From NCBI GenBank assembly GCA_934754445.1, contig CAKVHZ010000002.1, positions 1 to 64,000 of the forward strand: 64,000 nt of DNA. Reading direction: 5' to 3'. The stretch is from an uncultured Clostridia bacterium. Its GTDB lineage: Bacteria; Bacillota; Clostridia; Christensenellales; UBA1242. Made by a program: the position numbers and the translations under genes. The notes under the pieces are model-generated. The model had not been told where the DNA came from. It saw nothing but the letters and a program-made list of their open reading frames with translations, and searched no databases. Below are positions 43,451 through 51,344 of this stretch, piece after piece. The first letter of the stretch is position 1. Each line of letters starts with the position of its first letter.

Positions 43451-44963
43451 ATAATAATTCTAAATTCTTTTTAAATACTTTTTTAAAATCACTTTCGTTT
43501 TTCATGCCTTCACGAAGTTCTAGTGGTGCTGGAGTTTCTACTTGAGTTTTAATAATAATAGAATCTCCTAAAATATCACAAGTCATATCTTTAATTCTTG
43601 CTTTACCGAAAGCATCTAAACTAGAAGCAAGATTTACTATGATTGCTAATTTTTTAACAGCATCTATATCTTCTTCAGTAAGTAGATTTTTATATTTTAC
43701 CCATTCTGTTAAGTTAAAATCATCAAGTTTTGTGCAAAGCATAATAAAAGCTGCAAGAACAATATCACGATGACTAGCACCCATAATATAACTATTTAAA
43801 ATTAAGTTATAACCGGCTTTATTGTTTTCGTAAAAATTAACTCTGTTTCCACAATTATATAAATTTGATGCAATTCTTAATGCTTTAACATAAGTTCGTG
43901 GTAATTTGTGTAATACTTTAAGTTGTTTATATAAAATTACTGTTAAATAATAAACATGAGCAATATTGTTTGGTTTTTGAGTGTAAAATTCATTAATTAT
44001 ATCTAAAGAATTTCCTAAAATATCGGGATAAGGTTTATCAGTTAAATTAGGATTAGCAACATAATTTAACATACCTTCGCTAAAACCAGGTTTACTTGCT
44101 AAAATTTGTGTATTTTTAATTGTTTCAAAAATTGCATGATAAATTGCAATAGAACAAGCAAATAAATCTGCTCTATCTTGACTAATACCTTTAATTTTTT
44201 TAGTTTTATCAACATCTAGTCCTAACATAAAGTTATAAACGGTGTCAAAATCTGTTTTAGTTAAACTATACATATTTTCAATATCTAAAGGATATTTAGT
44301 CATTTTTCTAGCAAGTTTACAAATACTTAAAAAGTATTTTTCCATGCCAATAACCGAAATTTCAGGTTCTAGATTTTTAAGCCATTCAATTTTATTTAAT
44401 TCTTCACTAAAAAATTTAGAAACTTTACTAAACATTTCTTTTGGTGGAGTATTTTCTAAGTCTAATTTCTTTAATACATTTAAAGTTCCATAAGGAATAA
44501 TATTTTTTTCAAAGATACTTCTTTTGCTAAAATTTAAAATAACTGTATCGTTAGTATTAACAACAGCTAAAACTCCACGAGAAACATCTACTGAGTTAAT
44601 AACAGCATAGTAAAAACCATTAACTTCTTCATCTTCTGTCATTTCTTTAAATTTTAAATTACAACGAGAATAAATTTGTTCAAAAATACTAACTTCATTT
44701 TTTACATTATAAAAACTTCGATGTGCTAAACAAGTAGTTTCAACAACATTATAACTATCACATAAACTTTTAAACCCAATACAAATATTAACTAATTCAT
44801 TAATTTTTGGTGCTTTTATAATTTCGTCTTCTTCAATATCAGCAACTAAGTTAATTGGTTCTATAACTTGGTGTAAAGTTACTATTGAATTTGTTTTTAC
44901 TACACTAGCAATAGTTAATTTAATGTTTAAAACATCTAGTTCTACAATGGCAATATTCTTCAT
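43449..44963 (-). CDS. Ppx/GppA-like phosphatase family protein, divergent
   Basis: A 504-residue protein with the domain order of exopolyphosphatase/pppGpp phosphatase: an actin-like ATPase half, then a helical HD-like half. Recognisable pieces: MTEDEEVNGFYYAV (catalytic Glu region), GISQDRADLFACS (usual G-L-x-x-R-A-D) and, in the C-terminal half, RASNLYNCGNRVNFYENNKA-like and GASHRDIVLAAFI. The first phosphate-binding loop reads VELDVLNIKLTIAS, without the normal D-x-G-S/T. It may be a degraded or regulatory member. Length is normal. Confidence 0.65.
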   Translation of the reverse strand: MKNIAIVELDVLNIKLTIASVVKTNSIVTLHQVIEPINLVADIEEDEIIKAPKINELVNICIGFKSLCDSYNVVETTCLAHRSFYNVKNEVSIFEQIYSRCNLKFKEMTEDEEVNGFYYAVINSVDVSRGVLAVVNTNDTVILNFSKRSIFEKNIIPYGTLNVLKKLDLENTPPKEMFSKVSKFFSEELNKIEWLKNLEPEISVIGMEKYFLSICKLARKMTKYPLDIENMYSLTKTDFDTVYNFMLGLDVDKTKKIKGISQDRADLFACSIAIYHAIFETIKNTQILASKPGFSEGMLNYVANPNLTDKPYPDILGNSLDIINEFYTQKPNNIAHVYYLTVILYKQLKVLHKLPRTYVKALRIASNLYNCGNRVNFYENNKAGYNLILNSYIMGASHRDIVLAAFIMLCTKLDDFNLTEWVKYKNLLTEEDIDAVKKLAIIVNLASSLDAFGKARIKDMTCDILGDSIIIKTQVETPAPLELREGMKNESDFKKVFKKNLELL

Positions 44964-45050
44964 AATTTTTCCTTTAATTAATTTATTTGAATTATAAAAT
45001 TCTTTTATATTATATCATAATTTTAATTTTTTTCAAGTATTTTAATAAAA

Positions 45051-46175
45051 TTAATGAAATTCTTTTTTACTTAAAAAACTTAAAACATTTACATCATATT
45101 GAATAAATTTTTCAAAATCTTTAATGCACATATTATCATTTATATCATTTACCACTACACATGATAAACTATTTAAGTATTTTTCATGATACTCTTTTAA
45201 ATTGCTATAAATATTTTTATGTGCTTCATCTCGTTTTTCTTTTAATAGTTTTTTTAGTTTAAGTTTATCTTCTTTATTTTTGCACTTTTTTATTTTGTCC
45301 TTTAAAACCATTTCATCATTATAAGCAAGCATCGCAGTATATTTAAAATTTTCAATTTCTTCTATATCGCTTTTAAACCCACCTAGCAAAGCCTTAACAT
45401 CACTTATTTTTGCTCCATTTGGCATATTAATTAAGGCATTTTTTTTAAGACTACCCCCAACAAAATAAACAAAAATATTTGTTTGTGGAATTCCACCAAT
45501 TGCGTTATTAATATTAAATAAATCTACTAAATTTAAACTTTTATTTTGCTTATTTTTATTAAAATTAAAGTTGACATTTTTATATTCATTTTTTACTAAA
45601 TTTTTTATTAATTTTATATCACTTTTATTGCAATTTATATATACATTTTTTATGTCTAAAATTTTTATTAAAAGATTAAAAACATTAGTTATTTTTTGTT
45701 TATAATTTAAAAAAATAATTTTATTTATAAAATTATAATCGTTATATGTAACATTTAAATAAAGATTATTTTCTTCTAAATTTTTAAAATAATTTGCTAA
45801 ATAAAATTCGCTACTTGCTAGCCCCATATTTAAACATAAATCTATTAAATTTTCTTTAGTTTTAAGGTTTTGTTTTTCAAAATTTTCGTGTTCATTTTTT
45901 TCATCATTTTCTATTTCTATAAACTGAGCTAAATTATTAAAAATATCTTTTTCAGTTTTAATTTTTGTTACTTTTCCGCTAACAGAAGATAAAATTTTTT
46001 GTTGGTTTTTATCAATTAAAATAGTAGAGCCAACTTTAACAAAATCTCCCACCTTAACTAAAGTTTTAAAATCCCCTTCTTTTAACTGACAAGTTGAAAT
46101 TTTTACTATTTTAGGGTCTTTAAAAGTTAATATTTCATTTATTATAGGTAGATTTTTAGTCTTATAAAATTTCAT
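45051..46175 (-). CDS. RnfC-like barrel-sandwich protein lacking iron-sulfur motifs
   Basis: A 374-residue cytosolic protein. The N-terminus (VKVGDFVKVGSTILIDKNQQ and SSVSGKVTKIK) is a barrel-sandwich/lipoyl-like hairpin as in RnfC and related electron-transfer subunits. A large Asn/Lys-rich middle and a Lys-rich helical insertion (KDKIKKCKNKEDKLKLKKLL) follow. RnfC-type Cys clusters for [4Fe-4S] centres are absent. No other rnf gene is in the window. The call rests on the first 90 residues. Confidence 0.45.
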   Translation of the reverse strand: MKFYKTKNLPIINEILTFKDPKIVKISTCQLKEGDFKTLVKVGDFVKVGSTILIDKNQQKILSSVSGKVTKIKTEKDIFNNLAQFIEIENDEKNEHENFEKQNLKTKENLIDLCLNMGLASSEFYLANYFKNLEENNLYLNVTYNDYNFINKIIFLNYKQKITNVFNLLIKILDIKNVYINCNKSDIKLIKNLVKNEYKNVNFNFNKNKQNKSLNLVDLFNINNAIGGIPQTNIFVYFVGGSLKKNALINMPNGAKISDVKALLGGFKSDIEEIENFKYTAMLAYNDEMVLKDKIKKCKNKEDKLKLKKLLKEKRDEAHKNIYSNLKEYHEKYLNSLSCVVVNDINDNMCIKDFEKFIQYDVNVLSFLSKKEFH

Positions 46176-46181
46176 ATAAAA

Positions 46182-46210
46182 TATATATCAAATTTTATGG
46201 ATTTTGTCAA
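46182..46210 (-). promoter_or_regulatory. Promoter of the RnfC-like gene, predicted leaderless
   Basis: Minus strand TTGACA (46210-46205), 17 bp, TATATA (46187-46182). The ATG at 46175 is exactly where transcription should begin, and no Shine-Dalgarno is present. The -35 overlaps the end of the neighbouring gene at 46207. Confidence 0.6.
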
Positions 46211-46575
46211 CTTTTTTCAAAAATGAAAAAGCTTGCACCTTGAAAAAGTCCTAGTGCTACTAAAAACACACCGAATAAAGATTTTAATGTTAAAGTATTA
46301 ATGGAACTAGCAAGAAGCGAGCCTAGTAACGAAAAACCTACTCCACTTAATATTATAGGCAAAGCGACTTTAAATTCTATTAATTTATTTTTAGCATGAA
46401 TTATAATAGATATTATTGCCATTATAGTGAAAGAAATTAGATTTATTCCCTGACTTTCTAACTGACTAAGTCCACCCAGCAAAGTTAATAGTGGAATAAG
46501 AAGTGTTCCACCACCCATGCCCATTCCGCCTAAAATTCCACCAATTAAACCATATAAAATTAATAAGTAAATCAT
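46207..46575 (-). CDS. TauE/SafE (TSUP) half-transporter, second of a pair
   Basis: A 122-residue protein with four TM helices. GLIGGILGGMGMGGGTLLIPLL is the TSUP Gly-rich N-terminal motif. A normal TSUP transporter has two such halves in ~250 residues; here each half is a separate gene. It has its own AAAGGAG ribosome binding site, so it is not a frameshift product. Family substrates include sulfite, sulfoacetate and other small anions. Confidence 0.75.
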   Translation of the reverse strand: MIYLLILYGLIGGILGGMGMGGGTLLIPLLTLLGGLSQLESQGINLISFTIMAIISIIIHAKNKLIEFKVALPIILSGVGFSLLGSLLASSINTLTLKSLFGVFLVALGLFQGASFFIFEKS

Positions 46576-46584
46576 TTTTCTCCT

Positions 46585-46962
46585 TTAACCGAACATTAAT
46601 CTTGCCCCTACCAAAACCATGATTACTGCAAAAATCATTCTTAAAACTTTATTATTCATTTTATTAAGTAAAAACGAGCCGAGTATTCCACCTATTACAA
46701 CACCAATAGTAGTTAAACCTAAATTTAGATAATCAAAAGTGTTTTTAGTTATATAAATTATCGAACTGGTAATACTTAATGGTAAAATACAAAGGATTGC
46801 CGTAGCATGAGCTTTTTTCTCTTCTAGTTTAAACAAAAACACTAAAAGCGGAACAACTATCATACCACCACCGCCACCAAAAAAGCCATTTAAAAAACCG
46901 ACCACCACTCCTGATAGCAAACTTATAATAATTAAAGATTTTTTAGATTTAGTTTTAATCAC
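46585..46962 (-). CDS. TauE/SafE (TSUP) half-transporter, first of a pair
   Basis: A 125-residue protein with four TM helices. VGFLNGFFGGGGGMIVVPLLVF is the same Gly-rich motif, and LGLTTIGVVIGGILGSFLLN the second. It ends 9 bp before the next half-gene. The two probably form a heterodimer equal to one full TSUP transporter. Confidence 0.75.
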   Translation of the reverse strand: MIKTKSKKSLIIISLLSGVVVGFLNGFFGGGGGMIVVPLLVFLFKLEEKKAHATAILCILPLSITSSIIYITKNTFDYLNLGLTTIGVVIGGILGSFLLNKMNNKVLRMIFAVIMVLVGARLMFG

Positions 46963-47066
46963 AAAAAAATTTTTAACAAAAAAATAAAATTTATAAGCAA
47001 AATATTTGCAAAAAGTTTTAAATTATAATATACTAAATAAGTTATTAATTTATAAAGGAAGATATT

Positions 47067-50000
47067 ATGACAAAAAATAAATTTACAATTAAAAAATTAA
47101 CTTTAATTTTATTAGTAGTTGCACTACTTTGTATGCAACACTTAGTTACTCTTTTAGGTGTTTTAGATTTTTCTAAAAAAGAAATTTTTGCAGATTCTAC
47201 AACAATTTCTCAAATTAGTATATCTAACTCTAATTTTACAAATAGTTCAGGTGATAAATTAGGTGAACCTAGTTCCTTTACAACCTTAGGGACTAAAGCA
47301 AGCACTGTTTCTGGTGTAATAGACACTGATGTATCTACTTTCCAAGATAATAAAAGCACTTATAAATTAAACTTTAACCCTAGTGCCCCAAAAAGTTCTA
47401 GTGATAGCAAAGTTTTAATGATAAACAACCAAAACTTACAATCAAGTTACGGTTATCAAAGTAGTTCTTTTACTTTAAGTAAAAATGGATACTACTATGT
47501 TTCTGCATATGTTTATACTCAATATACAGATATTTCCGCATCTGCAAGTATTTATTTATCAAATGATAATTTAGATGTATTAGATACAAGCAAAATTGAA
47601 AATATTTCTACTAAAGGTGTTTGGAAAGAATATCGTTTTTATGTTAAAACAAACTCAACTGACCAATCAGTTAGTTTAAAACTTTATATCGGCTCAAAAG
47701 ATACATTCAAAAGTTCTGGCGCTGTATTCTTTGATAACTTATCAGCTTATTCTTTAAGCGAAGCAGATTATTATACTCACATTAACAATAAAGGAATTGA
47801 TAGTAAAGAAATAGTTTTAACTAATAAAAATGTAAACTTGTCTAATGGTATTTTAGACGGCGACTTTGATAATAATAGTTTAACAGACTTTACTAAAGTA
47901 GCAGGTTCAACTGTTGCTTCACAAAACATCGCAAAAGTTGTTGGTATTGGTGATTATTTTGAAAGCAGTGAGAGTAACACAGATGTCAACCCTACTTCTG
48001 CTAATAGATTAAACAACAAATATGCTTTACTTATAAACAACTCTACCCCAACTTATACTGCTTTTAAAAGTAATGATATTTTAATTGAACAACATAAACT
48101 TTACAAATTATCTATTGATGTAAAAACTTCAAATTTTGCTAGTAGCGGTGCTAAATTAATTTTAGAACAAAAAACTACAGACGATGAAACTAAGGCTAGT
48201 GCAAATTTTGATAGCATAAATACTTCTAGTCAAACAAATAGTATTAAAAACGATTGGATTACTTATAGTTTTTATATCAATGGTAGTGCTTTTGATACTG
48301 AATATGCTAACTTAACTTTAGCTTTAGAAGAAAATGCAAAAGGTTATGTATACTTTGATAATATTGTTTTAGAAGAAATAACAACTACTGAATTTGATAA
48401 CAACTCTTCAAGCACAAATTCAAAAAGTTTAAACTTTTCTAATTTAAGTGAAAATCCTTCAATTAGTAATGGTGCTTTCAATAGCGTATTAATTGAAGAC
48501 ACTGAAAAAGGTTACCCTTATAAAGCAAAAGATTATACTGTTACAAATTCTAACGACAAAAATTTTAGTGGAATTATTAATGTAAACGCAAATAATTTTG
48601 ATGCACAAAATTATCCATTCAATAACCCAGTTTCTATTTACAATTCAAACGCAAATTTAAGTCATAATAATGTATTTGTTCTTGCCAATATTGAAAGAGA
48701 TTATCAAATAGTAAAAAGCCCTGAATTCTCTCTATCTAGTTCAAATTTAGATACTCAAAACTACTATAAAGTAAATTTTGCTTTAAACACACAAAATTTA
48801 GTTGATTATGGTGTTAATGTTAGTTTAAAAACAACTGACGGAGAAACAATTGCAAACTTAAGAAACTTAAACACTTCTAACAAATGGGAAATTATTTCTA
48901 TATATGTTAAAACTAATAACTCTAACAAAACTTGTGTTTTAGAAATTAGTTTAGGTTCAAGCATAAATACAGCAAAAGGCTTTGCTTTTATTGATAATTT
49001 AAAATTAGACACTTCAAGTAAAGATGCTTTTGATGAAGCAACTAATTCTAACTTTGTTTATAAAACAGACTTAGATAAAGTTGATTTAAGTTTAGTTAGT
49101 GAAGATAATACAAATAATATTTATACTTCAAATAACTTTACTGGAACAAAAAATTCTAAAACTGGAAATGTAGAAGCAGGTGTTATTAATGCTAATACTC
49201 ACCCTACTTTAAATGTTGGCTATGTAAATAACCCTTATATTTTAACTATTCACAACATCACAGATTCTTACTATAGTTTAAAATCTAATGCTTATTCTCT
49301 AACTAGTGGAAATAGTTATAAAATTACAGTAAGTGTTAAAACTTTATTTGCTAAACAAGATGAAAACAACTTACAAAAAGACGAAAAAGATAAAGATATT
49401 CCATTTGGTGCAAAAATTGAATTAAGCGGAATTAATGCTAAAGTTAGTGGAATTGTTACTGGTAATGATTATGAAACTTATACATTTTATGTTAATGCAA
49501 CAACAGATTCTACAATTTATTTCAACCTAAGTTTAGGCGATGAAAAAGCACTAACTAGTGGTTATGCTTTCTTCGATAACTTAAGTATAACTCAAATTAG
49601 TAGTGATGATTTTGCTACAGCAAAAGAAAATAAAGTTGAAACTGATAATAAAACAATAATCATTGGCAATACTGAAACTAAAAATGATGATAAAACCAGC
49701 GATACTGAAAAATCATCTGTAAACTTCGACTGGTTAGTTGTTCCTACTTTAATCACTGCCCTAGCATTATTAATCGCAATGGTTTGTGCATTATTAAGAA
49801 AACTAAATATTAAATTGCCTACTCATGTTAACACTGTTAAAGATTATGACAGAGCAAAAACTTTAGTTAAAGACATGGAAAGACGAGAAAGAATTAAACA
49901 AAGAGAAGAAAGACTAAAAGCTTTAAGAGAAAAATTACAAGAAATTCAAGACAACTTAGACTTAACTAAACAAGAATATAAAAACAACAAGGCATTAAAA

Positions 50001-50303
50001 GAAGAAATTAAAGTAGAACATGCAAAAGTTGAACAAAAAATTAAAGAAACCTTTAGTGATGTTACTACTAGCGAAGCTATGAGTGCTGAAAGAAGATTAA
50101 AACTTGAAGCAAAACAAAAAGTTAAACAAGCAAGAAAAGCCCGATATTTAGAGAAACGAAACGAATTAATTACTAAATATTTAGAAGTTGAAAAAGAAAT
50201 TGAAATTATTTTAGAAGAAGAAAGATTACTTGTTGAAGAATGGAAAGCATATAAAAAACAACAAAAAGCAGACAAAAAAGCAAGTAAAACTAAGAAAAAA
50301 TAA
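47067..50303 (+). CDS. Large bitopic surface protein with four carbohydrate-binding-like modules and a cytosolic coiled coil
   Basis: A 1078-residue protein. An N-terminal signal/TM segment (LTLILLVVALLCMQHLVTLL) precedes four beta-rich repeats of about 190 residues (~45-230, 255-445, 465-665, 690-870). Each ends in G-x-V/A-x-F-D/I-N-L followed by a linker, e.g. SSGAVFFDNL, AKGYVYFDNI, AKGFAFIDNL, TSGYAFFDNL. This is like CBM4/9-type jelly rolls. Near 893-920 is a TM segment (WLVVPTLITALALLIAMVCA), then ~150 Lys/Glu-rich residues as a cytosolic coiled coil. No catalytic domain and no LPXTG motif is seen. It has AAGGAAG before the ATG and a TATAAT at 47024-47029. Confidence 0.7.
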   Translation: MTKNKFTIKKLTLILLVVALLCMQHLVTLLGVLDFSKKEIFADSTTISQISISNSNFTNSSGDKLGEPSSFTTLGTKASTVSGVIDTDVSTFQDNKSTYKLNFNPSAPKSSSDSKVLMINNQNLQSSYGYQSSSFTLSKNGYYYVSAYVYTQYTDISASASIYLSNDNLDVLDTSKIENISTKGVWKEYRFYVKTNSTDQSVSLKLYIGSKDTFKSSGAVFFDNLSAYSLSEADYYTHINNKGIDSKEIVLTNKNVNLSNGILDGDFDNNSLTDFTKVAGSTVASQNIAKVVGIGDYFESSESNTDVNPTSANRLNNKYALLINNSTPTYTAFKSNDILIEQHKLYKLSIDVKTSNFASSGAKLILEQKTTDDETKASANFDSINTSSQTNSIKNDWITYSFYINGSAFDTEYANLTLALEENAKGYVYFDNIVLEEITTTEFDNNSSSTNSKSLNFSNLSENPSISNGAFNSVLIEDTEKGYPYKAKDYTVTNSNDKNFSGIINVNANNFDAQNYPFNNPVSIYNSNANLSHNNVFVLANIERDYQIVKSPEFSLSSSNLDTQNYYKVNFALNTQNLVDYGVNVSLKTTDGETIANLRNLNTSNKWEIISIYVKTNNSNKTCVLEISLGSSINTAKGFAFIDNLKLDTSSKDAFDEATNSNFVYKTDLDKVDLSLVSEDNTNNIYTSNNFTGTKNSKTGNVEAGVINANTHPTLNVGYVNNPYILTIHNITDSYYSLKSNAYSLTSGNSYKITVSVKTLFAKQDENNLQKDEKDKDIPFGAKIELSGINAKVSGIVTGNDYETYTFYVNATTDSTIYFNLSLGDEKALTSGYAFFDNLSITQISSDDFATAKENKVETDNKTIIIGNTETKNDDKTSDTEKSSVNFDWLVVPTLITALALLIAMVCALLRKLNIKLPTHVNTVKDYDRAKTLVKDMERRERIKQREERLKALREKLQEIQDNLDLTKQEYKNNKALKEEIKVEHAKVEQKIKETFSDVTTSEAMSAERRLKLEAKQKVKQARKARYLEKRNELITKYLEVEKEIEIILEEERLLVEEWKAYKKQQKADKKASKTKKK

Positions 50304-50310
50304 TTAATTA

Positions 50311-50341
50311 AAGAGGAGCAAGCATTGCTCCCCTTTTTATT
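50311..50341 (+). terminator. Terminator of the large surface protein gene
   Basis: GGAGCAA / TTGCTCC with a GCA loop and CCCTTTTTATTTT. It is also near the end of the minus-strand gene at 50337. Confidence 0.8.
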
Positions 50342-50549
50342 TTATTGTTTCAAATAAGTCTTCTAAATTATATATGGTTTCATCACAAATTTTTTGAATT
50401 ATTTTTAAATCCAAATGATGAGAACCATATAAAAAATCATAGAGTTCATCTTCACTTATTGATAAAGCATGGCAAAACAATTTTTTATTTAAAACACCCC
50501 TTTCTATATCTATCAATATCATTTCATATTTTAACCTATATAAACTCAT
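50337..50549 (-). CDS. Small HTH-like protein, divergent from an XRE regulator
   Basis: A 70-residue protein. ALSISEDELYDFLYGSHHLD looks like a turn-helix of the XRE type (compare the phrase S-E-D-E-L-Y-D-F-L-Y-G), with a helical end. I do not recognise a family. It is transcribed divergently from the XRE gene at 50623. The promoter with the palindrome reads into it, and the ATG lies 9 nt past the -10 box without Shine-Dalgarno. Confidence 0.55.
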   Translation of the reverse strand: MSLYRLKYEMILIDIERGVLNKKLFCHALSISEDELYDFLYGSHHLDLKIIQKICDETIYNLEDLFETIK

Positions 50550-50558
50550 AACTTAATT

Positions 50559-50587
50559 AGCATATAATACTCTAAGTATTATGTCAA
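50559..50587 (-). promoter_or_regulatory. Promoter of the small HTH gene with an operator in its spacer
   Basis: Minus strand TTGACA (50587-50582), 17 bp, TATGCT (50564-50559). The spacer is almost entirely the palindrome ATAATACT-CTA-AGTATTAT. Confidence 0.5.
50564..50582. promoter_or_regulatory. 19-bp perfect palindrome, probable HTH operator
   Basis: ATAATACT CTA AGTATTAT, 8-bp perfect arms with a 3-bp centre, in the 73-bp divergent region between two HTH genes. It contains TATAAT on the plus strand and fills the spacer of the minus-strand promoter, so a bound repressor could block both. Confidence 0.65.
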
Positions 50588-50622
50588 GTATTTTTTTATA
50601 TTTCTTTGTAAAATATATTTAT

Positions 50623-50838
50623 ATGAGCATATTTAGTGAAAGATTAAATAAAACAATGGAATATAAAAACATTTCGCAAAACAAACTAGCACAAACAATT
50701 CATGTTTCACAGTCTTTAATAAACAAATTTTGCTTAGGAACTCGTGAACCAAGTATGCAAACATTAGTTAGTATTTGCAAAGCCTTAAATGAAAGTTCCG
50801 ACTATCTTTTAGGATTAGATAATAATGAAAATTTATAA
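50623..50838 (+). CDS. XRE-family HTH transcriptional regulator
   Basis: A 71-residue Cro/CI-type protein: ISQNKLAQTIHVSQSLINKF is helices 2-3, then GTREPSMQTLVSICKAL and NESSDYLLGL. It has no extra domain. The ATG at 50623 is preferred over 50581, which lies inside the promoter region. It probably controls itself and the divergent HTH gene through the palindrome at 50564. A terminator overlaps the stop. Confidence 0.85.
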   Translation: MSIFSERLNKTMEYKNISQNKLAQTIHVSQSLINKFCLGTREPSMQTLVSICKALNESSDYLLGLDNNENL

Positions 50839-50864
50839 AAAAGTGATTTTTAAATCACTTTTTT
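50837..50864 (+). terminator. Terminator of the XRE gene
   Basis: AAAAAAGTGATTT / AAATCACTTTTTT perfect stem with a TTA loop. Confidence 0.85.
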
Positions 50865-50909
50865 AATATAATCTAACTTAAAATTAATTTAAATATGACC
50901 TATTTAAAG

Positions 50910-50980
50910 AGCGTTTTAGGGGTCTGGGGGAATCGCAACCCCCAGTGCTTTTTGTTACTTTTTGGCGAGTCAAAAAGTAA
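50910..50980. repeat. Tandem double-hairpin, GC-rich intergenic element
   Basis: Two adjoining inverted repeats: CTGGGGG / CCCCCAG (50924-50945, 8-nt loop) and TTACTTTTT / AAAAAGTAA (50955-50980, 8-nt loop). Composition is far richer in G/C than the surrounding DNA. Similar GGGGTCTGGGGG-type intergenic hairpins are familiar to me from gut Clostridia assemblies, so it may be a dispersed REP-like repeat. No second copy was seen in this window. Confidence 0.5.
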
Positions 50981-50981
50981 A

Positions 50982-51293
50982 TTAAATCACTAATTTTTGA
51001 CCAATAAACAAGTTTGTTGTTTTTAATTTGTTTTTTTCTATTATGCTTTCTTTTGTTACATTTAGTTTATTCGCTATCGTAGTTAAATTTTCTAAAGGTT
51101 TAACAACATAAATTAACGCATTTTGGCATGAAATATAAAGTAAATCTCCTTTTAATAAAGTTTTACTCGTTAAACTATTATCTTCCATTAATTTACTTTC
51201 TAAAATTTTAAATTTATTCGAAATATCAAGCAAAGTTTCCCCTTCTTTCACCCTATAAATAAAATTCTTGTTTCTTATTATTTTAATTTCCAT
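50982..51293 (-). CDS. Double LysM-domain protein
   Basis: A 103-residue protein of two LysM modules: YRVKEGETLLDISNKFKILE at ~13-32 with GDLLYIS, and YVVKPLENLTTIANKLNVTK at ~61-80 with GQKLVI. No signal peptide or catalytic domain. Similar small intracellular LysM proteins act in spore-coat assembly, but no direct evidence exists here. It is divergent from the spoVB-like gene. Confidence 0.8.
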   Translation of the reverse strand: MEIKIIRNKNFIYRVKEGETLLDISNKFKILESKLMEDNSLTSKTLLKGDLLYISCQNALIYVVKPLENLTTIANKLNVTKESIIEKNKLKTTNLFIGQKLVI

Positions 51294-51309
51294 AAAAACT
51301 CCTTAAATT

Positions 51310-51339
51310 ATTATATTTTGAAAATTCAAATAATATAAT
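51310..51339. promoter_or_regulatory. Nearly symmetric divergent promoter region (LysM/spoVB)
   Basis: TATAAT for the plus strand (51334-51339) and for the minus strand (51315-51310) frame an inner inverted repeat TTTGAA-AA-TTCAAA. Each gene's -35 position would be the other's -10 region, reading TTATAT. No standard -35 is visible. Confidence 0.4.
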
Positions 51340-51344
51340 TAAAT

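Noticed and set aside
46207..46962. TSUP gene broken by a frameshift
   Set aside because: Both halves begin with their own Met and AGGAG-like sites, and each has the full Gly-rich motif.
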